A stretch of DNA of 64,000 bases. Origin: Neomoorella carbonis (GTDB lineage Bacteria; Bacillota; DSM-521; Neomoorellales; Neomoorellaceae). The stretch is from contig NZ_CP136420.1 in the NCBI RefSeq assembly GCF_045278715.1, positions 1,240,001 to 1,304,000 on the forward strand, given 5' to 3'. Position 1 is the stretch's first letter, and every line of letters begins with the position of its first letter. The position numbers and the translations under genes were made by a program. Of the stretch, positions 1 through 9,302 are shown one piece after another. Under the pieces are notes generated by a model. The model was not told where the DNA came from. It did no database searches and saw only the letters and a program-made list of their open reading frames with translations.

Positions 1-618
1 ACTTCCCACCCCCGGGATTTTACTCCCCATCTGGTGGAAACCATCAGCCGCCTGGATAAGGTGTGCGAGCACGTACACCTGCCTGTTCAGGCCGGCAGCA
101 ACCGCATCCTGGAACTCATGCACCGGGGCTATACGCGGGAGCATTACCTGGAGCTGGTCGCTTCTCTCCGCCGCCATATTCCGGGAATCAGCCTGACTAC
201 CGACCTTATTGTCGGTTTTCCCGGCGAAACGGAAGAGGACTTCAGGGATACCCTGGACCTGGTGGCCAGGGTGCAGTTTGACAATGCCTTTACCTTCATG
301 TATTCGCCGCGTAAAGGCACGGTGGCGGCAACCCTGCCCGGGCAGCTGCCCCGGGAAGTAAAGAAAGAGCGCTTGAAGCGTTTAATGGAGCTCCAGAACC
401 AGATTAGCCTTAAGAAAAACGAAGCCCTGGTGGGGCAGGAAGTGGAAGTGCTGGTGGAAGGGCCGAGCAAAACGGATGCTTCCCAATTAAGCGGGCGCAC
501 CCGGACCAACAAGCTGGTTATCTTCCCCGGCGATCGCAACTTAACCGGCAAGCTGGTCAATGTCCGCCTAACCCGGGCCCAGACATGGTTATTAAAAGGG
601 GAAATCAGCCGTGCCTAA
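1..618 (+). CDS. miaB: tRNA-2-methylthio-N6-isopentenyladenosine methylthiotransferase MiaB, C-terminal part
   Basis: The frame is open from the first base and starts mid-gene with TSHPRDF, so only the C-terminal ~205 residues are present. The radical-SAM core end is visible (HLPVQAGSN, then DLIVGFPGETEEDF), followed by a TRAM RNA-binding domain over the last ~65 residues (VGQEVEVLVEG to the end). MiaB adds the methylthio group to i6A37 of tRNAs reading UNN codons. The N-terminal UPF0004 domain and the radical-SAM CxxxCxxC motif lie outside the window. It overlaps mutS by 8 bp, and miaA, which makes its substrate i6A, lies downstream in the same run of genes. Confidence 0.96.
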   Translation, partial: TSHPRDFTPHLVETISRLDKVCEHVHLPVQAGSNRILELMHRGYTREHYLELVASLRRHIPGISLTTDLIVGFPGETEEDFRDTLDLVARVQFDNAFTFMYSPRKGTVAATLPGQLPREVKKERLKRLMELQNQISLKKNEALVGQEVEVLVEGPSKTDASQLSGRTRTNKLVIFPGDRNLTGKLVNVRLTRAQTWLLKGEISRA

Positions 619-3205
619 AGGACAGGCCCTGACTCCCATGATGGAACAATACCGCCAGATTAAATCCCAGTATCCTGACAGCATCCTCTTTTTCCGCCTG
701 GGCGATTTCTATGAGATGTTTTACGAGGATGCCGAAGTGGTATCCCGGGAACTCGACCTGGTGTTGACCTCCCGGGGCGGCAAGGAAGCGGCCCCCATGT
801 GCGGGGTTCCCTACCACGCTGCCGATAGTTATTTAGCCCGCCTCATCGCCAAAGGCTACAAAGTAGCCATCTGTGAACAAATGGAAGATCCCCGCCAGGC
901 CAAAGGCCTGGTCCGGCGCGAGGTTATCCGGGTGGTTACTCCGGGGACGATAATTGATGAAAAAGCCCTGCCGGCCAAGGGCAACAATTACCTGGCGGCC
1001 ATTGTGGGTGAAGGCGGCAGCTTCGGTCTGGCCTGGGCCGATGCCTCCACCGGGGAATTTCAATTTACCCTCTGCCCGGGCCTGGAAGAACTCCTTGACG
1101 AACTGGTACGCCTGATGCCGGCGGAGTATTTACTGCCCCCTGAACTGGCTGCCGATTCCTCCTTTTGCCGGCGCCTGCAGCTCTATACCAGAGGTGTAAT
1201 TACCAGCTGGGCCCCGGCGGCCGGCCCGGCAGATGCCCGGCAGGCCCTCGGCGAGCACTTTGGTAAGGAGAAATTGAGTCAGATGGAATTACCGCCGGCA
1301 GCCGCCCTGGCCGCAGCCATGGTTCTTTCCTTTCTGAAAGCTACCCAGCATAGCTCCCTGGCCCACCTGGACGCCCCGACCCCGGCAGCTGCCACCAGCC
1401 GGATGGTCCTCGACCAGGCCACCCGGCGCAACCTGGAACTGGTAGCCTGCGGCCGGGAGGAAAAGCGAGAGGGTTCTTTACTGTGGGTTCTGGATAAAAC
1501 GGTCACCGCCATGGGCGCCCGCACCCTCAGGCGCTGGCTGGACCAGCCCCTGCTGGATGTCAAGGCTATTAAGGCCCGCCAGGAAGCCGTAGCGGAGCTG
1601 GTGGACGGTTTTATTCTGCGCCAGGAATTAAGGGAAGCCCTGCAGGCGGTGCGGGATCTGGAGCGCCTGGCCGGCCGGGTAGCTTATGGGACGGCCGGCG
1701 GGCGGGACCTCCAGTCCTTGAGGGGATCCCTGGCGGTGGTGCCGGAAGTTATGGAGCTGCTGGCAGGTGTCCGGGCCGGCCTTCTGCTTGCCATCAGGGA
1801 TCAGATGGACCCCTTGACGGAACTGGTGGACCTCCTAGGCCGGGCCATTGTTGATGACCCGCCCCTCAGCGTTCATGAGGGAGGGATAATCCGGCCCGGT
1901 TACAACGCTGAGGTTGATCGCTTGCGCCAGGCGGCAGAGCACGGCCGCGAATGGATAGCCGCCCTCGAAGCTGAAGAAAGGGAACGGACGGGGATCAAGT
2001 CGCTGAAGGTAGGCTATAACCGGGTTTTTGGTTATTACATAGAGGTTACCCGGCCGAATCTACCCCAGGTACCGGCCGATTATGAACGCAAGCAGACCCT
2101 GGCCAACGCTGAGCGCTTTGTTACCCGCCGCCTCCAGGAACTTGAGCGCCAGGTCCTGGGAGCCGAAGAGAGGCTGGTCCAGCTGGAGTATGAGCTTTTT
2201 CAGGCCCTCCGGGATGAAGTGCTGCAAGTCCTGCCCCGCATCCAGCGTACGGCCCGCGCCCTGGGGGTCCTGGACGCCCTCCTTTCCCTGGCTACGGTGG
2301 CCGTCGATCACAATTATACCTGTCCCCAGGTAGATACCGGCATGGTTATCCAGATCGAGCAGGGGCGGCATCCGGTCGTGGAGCTGGTAGAAACCCACGG
2401 CAGCTTCGTACCCAACGACACCTACCTGGACCAGGAACAAAGGGTGCATATTATTACCGGGCCCAATATGGCGGGCAAATCCACCTATATCCGCCAGGTG
2501 GCTTTAATCGTTCTCATGGCCCAGATCGGCAGCTTTGTGCCGGCCCGCAGGGCAAGGATCGGCGTGGTCGACAGGATTTTTACCAGGGTGGGCGCCGCCG
2601 ATGACCTCTTTGCCGGCCAGAGCACCTTTATGGTCGAGATGCAGGAAGTGGCCAACATTCTGCGTCATGCTACCCGGAGGAGCCTGGTCATCCTGGATGA
2701 AGTAGGAAGGGGGACAAGCACCGCCGACGGGTTAAGTATTGCCAGGGCGGTGACGGAGTATTTACATGATGTTGTCGGCGCCCGCACCCTCTTTGCCACC
2801 CACTATCACGAACTGGTAACCCTGGCCGGCCAGCTGGCCGGGGTTAAGAATTACTGCGTAGCCGTACGGGAGGAAGGGGAAGATATAACTTTCCTGCGCA
2901 CCATTGTTCCCGGCAGTACCGATAAAAGCTATGGTATCCATGTGGCCCGCCTGGCCGGTTTACCGGCTGCGGTGCTCAAGCGTGCCCAGGAGCTTTTAGA
3001 ACACCAGCCGGGCGGTGAAAGCCGGGCTGCCGTTATACCAGCAAAGAAAGTATCCCTGACCAGTATTGAAAAACAGGTTTTACAGGAGCTGGCGAGTTTC
3101 GCCCTGATGGCCGCCACGCCCCTGGAAGCCATGGAACAGATTTTCCGCTGGCAGCGGCAGCTTCACCAGCAGGGGACGGAAATAGTAAAAATTGGCAGGG
3201 GATGA
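611..3205 (+). CDS. mutS: DNA mismatch repair protein MutS
   Basis: The protein has 864 residues, a normal length for bacterial MutS. The mismatch-recognition Phe-x-Glu is seen at residues 33-35 (GDFYEMF), and the ATPase Walker A at about 616-624 (GPNMAGKST), followed by the DEVGRGTS signature of the ABC-type ATPase. MutS recognises mismatches and recruits MutL. The start is a GTG inside the end of miaB, an 8-bp overlap that implies translational coupling. mutL begins 4 bp after its stop, so mutS and mutL are co-transcribed. Confidence 0.97.
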   Translation: MPKGQALTPMMEQYRQIKSQYPDSILFFRLGDFYEMFYEDAEVVSRELDLVLTSRGGKEAAPMCGVPYHAADSYLARLIAKGYKVAICEQMEDPRQAKGLVRREVIRVVTPGTIIDEKALPAKGNNYLAAIVGEGGSFGLAWADASTGEFQFTLCPGLEELLDELVRLMPAEYLLPPELAADSSFCRRLQLYTRGVITSWAPAAGPADARQALGEHFGKEKLSQMELPPAAALAAAMVLSFLKATQHSSLAHLDAPTPAAATSRMVLDQATRRNLELVACGREEKREGSLLWVLDKTVTAMGARTLRRWLDQPLLDVKAIKARQEAVAELVDGFILRQELREALQAVRDLERLAGRVAYGTAGGRDLQSLRGSLAVVPEVMELLAGVRAGLLLAIRDQMDPLTELVDLLGRAIVDDPPLSVHEGGIIRPGYNAEVDRLRQAAEHGREWIAALEAEERERTGIKSLKVGYNRVFGYYIEVTRPNLPQVPADYERKQTLANAERFVTRRLQELERQVLGAEERLVQLEYELFQALRDEVLQVLPRIQRTARALGVLDALLSLATVAVDHNYTCPQVDTGMVIQIEQGRHPVVELVETHGSFVPNDTYLDQEQRVHIITGPNMAGKSTYIRQVALIVLMAQIGSFVPARRARIGVVDRIFTRVGAADDLFAGQSTFMVEMQEVANILRHATRRSLVILDEVGRGTSTADGLSIARAVTEYLHDVVGARTLFATHYHELVTLAGQLAGVKNYCVAVREEGEDITFLRTIVPGSTDKSYGIHVARLAGLPAAVLKRAQELLEHQPGGESRAAVIPAKKVSLTSIEKQVLQELASFALMAATPLEAMEQIFRWQRQLHQQGTEIVKIGRG

Positions 3206-3209
3206 TCCT

Positions 3210-5072
3210 TTGACAGGTGAGCTTTGTCCCAGGATAGCCATCCTGGATGCCGAGACGGCCAACCAGATCGCCGCCGGGGAAGTAGTCGAAAGGCCGGCCT
3301 CGGTGGTAAAAGAGCTGGTGGAAAATTCTTTAGATGCCGCTGCCCGGCATATTGCCATCGAAGTTAAAGGGGGCGGCCTCACCCTGATCCGTGTCCGGGA
3401 CGACGGCTGGGGAATTAACCCCGAAGATGCCCCCCTGGCCTTTGCCCGCCATGCTACCAGCAAGATTCGCCGGGCCGCCGACCTGTGGGGGATTACCACC
3501 CTGGGCTTCCGGGGGGAAGCTTTACCCAGTATTGCGGCTGTAGCCCGGGTAGAAATGGATACCAGGCCTCCGGGAGAGACTGCCGGCGTCAGGGTAAGGA
3601 TAGCCGGCGGCGGGGAGCCGGAGGTTACGGCTATCGGCTGCCCTCCCGGTACCACGGTTACGGTGACCGATTTATTTTATAATACTCCGGCACGGCGGCA
3701 GTACTTAAAGAAACCGGCAAGCGAGGCCCGCGCCGTCGTTGCTGCTGTAGAAAGGCTGGCCCTGGCCCACCCGGAAGTAGCCTTCAATCTCCACCTGGAG
3801 GGAAAGCGCCTGCTGTATACCCCGGGCGACAGCGATTTACAGGCGGTGGTGGCGGCCATTTACGGCCTGGAAACTGGCCGGGAATTACTGCCCCTGGCCG
3901 GCGAGGGCGAGGGCTGGACGCTGAAGGGTTTCATATCGCCCCCCTGGCTGCACCGGGCCGGCCGCAGCCAGCAGGTGTTAACAGTCAACGGCCGCTATAT
4001 TTTTAACCGCCTCCTCACCCGCGCTGTGGAGGAGTGTTACCAGGCCGTTATTCCCAGCGGCCGCCATCCCCTTTTTATCCTGCAGCTGACCGTCGATCCC
4101 CGCCTGGTGGATGTCAATGTTCACCCGGCCAAACTGGAGGTGCGCTTCCAGCAGGAATACGAGCTGGCCCGGCAGGTGGCCGCCCTGGTAAACAGGGCCC
4201 TGCATACTCCCCGGGCCGTCGCGCCGGCAACTACTGTCGCCGCGCCGGTAACCACTGGACGGCTGGAGGGGAGGAAGGCGGCCGGGCCGGGGGCCCTCCA
4301 GCAGGATTTTGCTTTCCAGCGAAAGGAAGAACAGGCCCGGTTATGGGGAGAATATATATTAAAGGAAAGGCCTGCGGATGAGGAAAAAAGGGCAGAAAAG
4401 GTTGGAGAAGTTCGGGCGGTAAAACCTGATAAGGAAATTGAGGCCCGGAGCGCCTTACAAACAGAACCGGTGGATGCGAACGGCCAGGTCCTGCCGCCTT
4501 TAAGGGCCATAGGCCAGCTGCATAATACCTACATCCTGGCTGAAGGCAGGGACGGCCTTTATATCATCGACCAGCATGCGGCCCATGAACGGTGCCGCTT
4601 TGAGCACCTGCAAAAGCGGGTTAATGCCGGCAGGTGGCCGGCGCAGATGCTGGAGCCCCCCCTGACCCTGCACCTCGCCCCGGCCATGACGGTAAAACTC
4701 ATAGAGCAAATTGTCACCTTAAGGGAGCTGGGGTTTATAGTTGAAACCTTCGGCGCCAATTCCTTTTTGCTGCGCTCAGTGCCGTCAGGTGTACCGCCGG
4801 GTAAAGAAAGGGAAGTCCTGGAGGACTTTCTGGCTGACGAAAATTTGCCGGCAGAAGAAAGGCTTTTAAAGATCCTGGCCTGCCGTGGGGCCATCAAAGC
4901 AGGAGACCCTCTGAGTGGCGTTGAGATGCAGAAGCTTTTAGACGAACTGCAGGAAATTAGCCGGCCTTATACCTGCCCCCACGGCCGGCCGGCTGTAGTC
5001 CGCCTGGACCGGTCCACCCTCGCCCGTTATTTTCACCGGCCTCAGGGCGCAGCGGCCTTGAGGATGCCGTAA
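3210..5072 (+). CDS. mutL: DNA mismatch repair protein MutL (endonuclease-type)
   Basis: The N-terminal GHKL ATPase carries NQIAAGEVVERP, DDGWGI and GFRGEAL. The C-terminal half carries the metal-binding endonuclease motif DQHAAHERCRFE and a late CPHGRP, so this is a MutL that nicks DNA itself, as expected in bacteria without MutH. The TTG at 3210 is chosen because AGGGG ends 8 bases upstream and it gives the usual short N-terminus. An in-frame TTG at 3192 would overlap mutS by 14 bp and lacks a good ribosome site. The middle linker (about residues 330-430) is charged and variable, as in the family. The length is 620 residues. Confidence 0.95.
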   Translation: MTGELCPRIAILDAETANQIAAGEVVERPASVVKELVENSLDAAARHIAIEVKGGGLTLIRVRDDGWGINPEDAPLAFARHATSKIRRAADLWGITTLGFRGEALPSIAAVARVEMDTRPPGETAGVRVRIAGGGEPEVTAIGCPPGTTVTVTDLFYNTPARRQYLKKPASEARAVVAAVERLALAHPEVAFNLHLEGKRLLYTPGDSDLQAVVAAIYGLETGRELLPLAGEGEGWTLKGFISPPWLHRAGRSQQVLTVNGRYIFNRLLTRAVEECYQAVIPSGRHPLFILQLTVDPRLVDVNVHPAKLEVRFQQEYELARQVAALVNRALHTPRAVAPATTVAAPVTTGRLEGRKAAGPGALQQDFAFQRKEEQARLWGEYILKERPADEEKRAEKVGEVRAVKPDKEIEARSALQTEPVDANGQVLPPLRAIGQLHNTYILAEGRDGLYIIDQHAAHERCRFEHLQKRVNAGRWPAQMLEPPLTLHLAPAMTVKLIEQIVTLRELGFIVETFGANSFLLRSVPSGVPPGKEREVLEDFLADENLPAEERLLKILACRGAIKAGDPLSGVEMQKLLDELQEISRPYTCPHGRPAVVRLDRSTLARYFHRPQGAAALRMP

Positions 5073-5128
5073 GGAGGGGGCGGTGACTAGGGACAGAGGT
5101 TAGGCTGGCAAGGAGGAGAACGTAGCGA

Positions 5129-6094
5129 TTGACTGCCAAGAAGCCCCTGGCGGCCATCGTCGGGCCCACGGCTACCGGTAAGTCGGCCATCGCCCTGCAC
5201 GTAGCTGCCAGACTGCAGGCGGAAATAATCTCCGTCGATTCCGCCCAGGTTTACCGGGGTATGGATATAGGCACCGCCAAACTGCCGCCGGCAGAACGGG
5301 TGGGTCCCGGCGGTGTGCCCATACCCCATCATTTGATCGACATTGTGGATCCGGACGAGCCCTTCAGCGTGGCCGATTTTCAAAAACTTGCCCGGGAAAC
5401 CATAGCGTCCATCCTTCAACGGGGACGCCTGCCCCTGCTGGTCGGGGGGACGGGCCTTTATTACCAGGCCGTAGTCGACCCCTACCTTTTTACGCCCATG
5501 CCCGGGGATAAAAAAATCAGGCAATATCTGGAAGAACAGGCGCGAAGCCGCGGTAATGAATACCTTTATGAAGAGTTAAAAAGAGTTGACCCGGAAGCAG
5601 CGCGGCGGATTCACCTCCACGACCGGCGCCGGCTGGTCAGGGCTTTGGAAGTTTATATCATGACGGGGAAGCCCATTTCAGCGGCTTTAGAATGGCGGCG
5701 ACGGCAAGAAACGCCTTACCGCCTGGCGGCGGTGGCTCTCACCATGCCCCGGCCGCAGCTTTACCGCCGCATAGAAGCCCGGGTCGATGCCATGATTGCC
5801 CAAGGGCTGGTAGAGGAAGTACGGGGTTTACTGGCCAGGTATGATCACCGCCTGCCGGCTCTCCAGGCCGTGGGCTATAAGGAAATTGGCGCCTACGTCC
5901 GCGGTGAAATGGAACTGGAGGAGGCCGTCGCCCTTTTGAAACGCAATACCCGGCGTCTGGCCAAAAGGCAGCTGACATGGTTCAAGCGGGATACACGCCT
6001 GCGCTGGTGGGAAGTAGAACCCGGGAAGCTGGAGGAAATAGCGGCAGAGATTGCTAATTATATTGCAGGATACCTTGATATTGATGTAGAATAG
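5129..6094 (+). CDS. miaA: tRNA dimethylallyltransferase MiaA
   Basis: The P-loop GPTATGKS sits at residues 11-18, followed by DSAQVYRGMDIGTAK, the substrate-binding signature of tRNA isopentenyltransferases. The length (321) fits the family. MiaA transfers dimethylallyl to A37 of tRNA, giving the i6A that MiaB then thiomethylates. The start is TTG at 5129 with AGGAGGAG 10 bases upstream. hfq follows after 40 bp, a conserved miaA-hfq order. Confidence 0.96.
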   Translation: MTAKKPLAAIVGPTATGKSAIALHVAARLQAEIISVDSAQVYRGMDIGTAKLPPAERVGPGGVPIPHHLIDIVDPDEPFSVADFQKLARETIASILQRGRLPLLVGGTGLYYQAVVDPYLFTPMPGDKKIRQYLEEQARSRGNEYLYEELKRVDPEAARRIHLHDRRRLVRALEVYIMTGKPISAALEWRRRQETPYRLAAVALTMPRPQLYRRIEARVDAMIAQGLVEEVRGLLARYDHRLPALQAVGYKEIGAYVRGEMELEEAVALLKRNTRRLAKRQLTWFKRDTRLRWWEVEPGKLEEIAAEIANYIAGYLDIDVE

Positions 6095-6134
6095 GGTTAT
6101 ACTAAACAAAAAATACCAACCTGGAGGGTAAAAG

Positions 6135-6377
6135 ATGAATAAAACAGGGAACCTGCAGGACTTGTTTTTAAATGTGCTGCGCAGGGACAATACCCCCGTC
6201 ACTATTTACCTGGTTAACGGCTTTCAACTGAAAGGGATAGTACGGGGCTTTGACAATTTTACCGTGGTCCTGGATTCCGACGGCAAGCAGCAGATGATCT
6301 ACAAGCATGCCATTTCCACAATCACGCCTTCCCGGCCGGTTAACCTCATGGCCGAGAGCAAGGCTGAAGCCAAATAG
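6135..6377 (+). CDS. hfq: RNA chaperone Hfq
   Basis: An 80-residue Sm-like protein. The Sm1 motif (VTIYLVNGFQLKGIVRGFDNF) and the Sm2 signature YKHAIST are both clear. It forms the hexameric ring that binds A/U-rich RNA and small RNAs. The ATG is preceded by GGAGG at 6123-6127. A strong terminator follows 20 bp after the stop, so it is the last gene of the mutS-mutL-miaA-hfq run. Confidence 0.97.
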   Translation: MNKTGNLQDLFLNVLRRDNTPVTIYLVNGFQLKGIVRGFDNFTVVLDSDGKQQMIYKHAISTITPSRPVNLMAESKAEAK

Positions 6378-6397
6378 GTATATACTTACCACCCCGG

Positions 6398-6430
6398 AAC
6401 TCCCCGGCCTGAACCGGGGAGTTTTTCTTT
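6398..6430 (+). terminator. Rho-independent terminator after hfq
   Basis: A perfect 10-bp stem (AACTCCCCGG with CCGGGGAGTT, 6-base loop) is followed by a T-rich tail. It ends the mutS-hfq transcript. Confidence 0.9.
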
Positions 6431-6497
6431 GGTTTAGCAGGAGACGGGTATAATCTGCGGTTCCAGGTTAAAAAATAGGTCAAGGGAGGAATCTCAT

Positions 6498-6884
6498 ATG
6501 CCCGGACCCAAGGTAAAGTGCAAAGTAAATACCTGCAACCACTGGATGAACGGCGACTTATGCTCGGCGGGAAATATAGATATTATGCATGAAGAAGAGG
6601 GCAAGATGGCCCAGAATCCTGAACAGACCCAGTGCAAGACCTTTTACGCCCGCCGGGGGCTGGCCAACCTGCTGGGCTCCCTGGATAATGTCAACTGGGG
6701 CGGCCTTTTAAGCAATACCTTCCTGCCCGGAGGAGAACTTTATCCCTCTGTTACCTGTATCGTCAATACCTGTACTTACTGGGCGGAGGGAAACCACTGT
6801 AAGGCCGAAAAAATTGATGTAGTCGGCGTTAATGCTGATGAAAGCCAGGATACCAACTGTTATACCTTTAAACGCAAAAGCTGA
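6498..6884 (+). CDS. DUF1540 double-domain cysteine-rich protein
   Basis: 128 residues with two copies of the DUF1540 pattern: VKCKVNTCNHWMNGDLCSAG near the N-terminus and VTCIVNTCTYWAEGNHCKAE near residue 90, plus a single extra Cys after each (QCKTF, NCYTF). Each copy has the cysteine spacing of a small metal-binding knuckle. The family is common in spore-formers and has no established function. The ATG is preceded by AAGGGAGGA. It stands alone between the hfq terminator and the AAA ATPase gene. Confidence 0.85.
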   Translation: MPGPKVKCKVNTCNHWMNGDLCSAGNIDIMHEEEGKMAQNPEQTQCKTFYARRGLANLLGSLDNVNWGGLLSNTFLPGGELYPSVTCIVNTCTYWAEGNHCKAEKIDVVGVNADESQDTNCYTFKRKS

Positions 6885-6979
6885 CAGGAAAGAAATGGCA
6901 GGGCTGTTCTCCCGGCCTTTTTTCTTGCCCGACCCGGTGGTGCGTATAAATAAAATAAAGAGAGAGCAGGGGAGGGCGG

Positions 6980-7978
6980 GTGAAAAAATTGCAGGTTAAA
7001 TTTGGCACAGGTAACCCCAAAGGAAGCAGCAGGTCCCTGATTCGCCCCCTCCAGCGCGACCGGGGGAGCGGGGAAAATGAATTAAACAGCCGGCGACGGG
7101 TGGATGCTGTTATGGCCGAACTGGAAAAGATGATCGGCCTGGAGAACGTTAAAGGTTTGATCAAGGAACTTAGAGCCTTTATAGAGATTCAACGCCGGCG
7201 CCAGCGGGAAGGCCTGGTGAGCAGCACCAATACCCTGCACATGATTTTTAAAGGCAACCCGGGTACGGGGAAAAGCACCGTCGCCAGGCTCATGGGGAAG
7301 TTATTCAAAGAACTTGGCGTATTGACCCAGGGGCACCTGATTGAAGTAGAACGGGCGGATCTGGTGGGGGAGTATATCGGTCACACGGCCCACAAAGCCC
7401 GGGAACAGCTTAAGAAGGCCATTGGCGGCATACTATTTATTGATGAGGCTTATTCCCTGGCCCGGGGCGGGGAGAAGGATTTCGGCCGCGAAGCCATTGA
7501 CGTTCTGGTCAAGGGGATGGAGGATTACCGCGACAATTTGGTTCTTATCCTGGCTGGTTATAAAGATGAAATGGACTATTTCCTGGAAACAAATCCAGGG
7601 CTGCGCTCGCGTTTCCCTATCCAGCTGGAATTTCCCGATTATACCGTGCCGGAATTGATGGCCATTGCCCAGTTAATGCTGGCGGAAAAACAATATATGC
7701 TTACGCCGGCGGCTGCCGGGGAACTGGAAAGAATTTTACGCCGGGAAGTCCTTTTCGGCCACCCCTATAACGGCAATGCCCGCATGGTGCGCAATATTAT
7801 CGAAAGGGCCATGCGCCGCCAGGCCCTGCGGCTGGTAAACAAGAAAACCCTCACCCGGCAGGAATTAATGAGTATTGAAAAGGAAGACCTGCTGCGGCCG
7901 GCCCCGCCGGCCGGTATAAAGGAAGGTGAAAGCGGCTTTCCCGGGGGACCGCCGATCTGTTATAATAACTCCCGGTAG
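6980..7978 (+). CDS. SpoVK/CbxX-type AAA+ ATPase
   Basis: 332 residues. Walker A GNPGTGKST is at about 91-99, Walker B reads ILFIDEAYSL, and the region after it (GYKDEMDYFLETNPGLRSRFP) is typical of stage V sporulation protein K and CbxX/CfqX ATPases. SpoVK is needed late in spore maturation in Bacillus; the molecular role is not settled. The GTG start has GGGGAGGG a few bases upstream. Its place between hfq and the YnbB-type gene matches the miaA-hfq-spoVK-ynbB-lexA order known in Bacillus relatives. Confidence 0.88.
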   Translation: MKKLQVKFGTGNPKGSSRSLIRPLQRDRGSGENELNSRRRVDAVMAELEKMIGLENVKGLIKELRAFIEIQRRRQREGLVSSTNTLHMIFKGNPGTGKSTVARLMGKLFKELGVLTQGHLIEVERADLVGEYIGHTAHKAREQLKKAIGGILFIDEAYSLARGGEKDFGREAIDVLVKGMEDYRDNLVLILAGYKDEMDYFLETNPGLRSRFPIQLEFPDYTVPELMAIAQLMLAEKQYMLTPAAAGELERILRREVLFGHPYNGNARMVRNIIERAMRRQALRLVNKKTLTRQELMSIEKEDLLRPAPPAGIKEGESGFPGGPPICYNNSR

Positions 7979-8006
7979 TTTGAGGTACGGGGGTTAAGAA
8001 AAAGAA

Positions 8007-9302
8007 TTGGACTGGTACAAAGATATTTCCAGGTTTTTTCCCGTTGCCCCCTGGCTGGTAGAGAAGCTGGAAGCAGCGGAAAAGGATAGCCGGGCAGCGA
8101 TCGCGGCCGTAAATGCCGTCAGTGACCGGAACCACTTCAAGGTCCTCCGGGCCTTTCAAAAACACGAGGTAAACGAGTACCATTTCCAGGATTCTACGGG
8201 ATATGGCTACGGCGACCTGGGGCGTTCCACCCTGGAGCGGCTTTTTGCCAGCATTTTTGGCGGCAATGCCGCCCTGGTTCGCCCGCAGATTGTTTCCGGC
8301 ACCCACGCTTTGACCTTGGCTTTAAGTGCCCTCCTGCGACCAGGAGACACCTTGCTCTCCGCCTGTGGGCGCCCCTACGATACCCTGGCTACGGTCATCG
8401 GCCTCGGCCCACGGGTTGCAGGAAGCTTAAGGGAATGGGGGATAAAATACGCCGAAGTGGCCCTGGACACCAGGGGCCGGCCGGACCTGGCTAAAATCAG
8501 CGAAACTGTAACCAGGCTGCGGCCCCGCCTGTGCCTTATCCAGCGCTCCCGGGGTTACAGCTTACGTCCTTCCCTGGGTATCGAGGAGATCGCCCGGATT
8601 ATCAGCACCATCAAAGAGGCCAACCGGGAAAGCGTCTGCCTGGTAGATAACTGTTACGGGGAGTTAGTAGAGGATAAGGAGCCGGGCGAGGTGGGCGCCG
8701 ATCTGGTGGTAGGTTCTTTAATTAAAAATCCCGGCGGCGGCCTGGCACCGGGGGGCGGGTACATAGTGGGCCGGGAAGACCTGGTAGAGGAGGTGGCGGC
8801 GCGCCTGACCGCCCCCGGCCTCGGGGGTGAGCTGGGAGCCTTTACTGAGAAACGCCTTTACTACCAGGGCTTGTATCTGGCGCCCCTGGTGGTCAGGGAA
8901 GCCCTTACGGGAGCCATCGTCGCGGCTGCTTTTTTCCGGGACCTGGGCTTTGGCGTCGACCCCCTGCCGGGGGAACGGCGGCGGGATATCGTTCAATGTA
9001 TCATCCTGGGACAAAGGGAAGCCTTGCTGGCCTTTTGCCAGGGGCTGCAAAAGGGTTGCCCGGTAGAAGCGACTACGATACCGGAACCCGCCCTCCTGCC
9101 CGGCTATGAAGACCAGGTCATCATGGCCGGGGGCACTTTTATCCAGGGGTCTTCCATTGAACTCAGCGCCGACGGTCCCTTGAGGCCCCCCTATGCCGTT
9201 TTTCTCCAGGGAGGACAGGCCTATCCCTATACCCGCATCGCCCTCCTCATGGCGGCCCAGGAATTGATAAACCGGGGCTTGCTTCAGGAGAAACGGCGGT
9301 AA
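8007..9302 (+). CDS. YnbB-type PLP-dependent enzyme (methionine gamma-lyase/aluminium-resistance family)
   Basis: 431 residues, fold-type I PLP enzyme. The Schiff-base lysine is most likely in LVVGSLIKNPGGG, with the upstream substrate/PLP region DNCYGELVEDKEP. Relatives are labelled methionine gamma-lyase family or aluminium resistance protein, but the true reaction is not established. The start is TTG at 8007 with a poor ribosome site. The 3' end overlaps the end of the oppositely oriented lexA by 19 bp. Confidence 0.82.
   Translation: MDWYKDISRFFPVAPWLVEKLEAAEKDSRAAIAAVNAVSDRNHFKVLRAFQKHEVNEYHFQDSTGYGYGDLGRSTLERLFASIFGGNAALVRPQIVSGTHALTLALSALLRPGDTLLSACGRPYDTLATVIGLGPRVAGSLREWGIKYAEVALDTRGRPDLAKISETVTRLRPRLCLIQRSRGYSLRPSLGIEEIARIISTIKEANRESVCLVDNCYGELVEDKEPGEVGADLVVGSLIKNPGGGLAPGGGYIVGREDLVEEVAARLTAPGLGGELGAFTEKRLYYQGLYLAPLVVREALTGAIVAAAFFRDLGFGVDPLPGERRRDIVQCIILGQREALLAFCQGLQKGCPVEATTIPEPALLPGYEDQVIMAGGTFIQGSSIELSADGPLRPPYAVFLQGGQAYPYTRIALLMAAQELINRGLLQEKRR

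Noticed and set aside
144..560. Long minus-strand frames opposite miaB and similar long antisense frames through the window.
   Set aside because: Shadows of high-GC coding sequence: no start signals and no recognisable domains.
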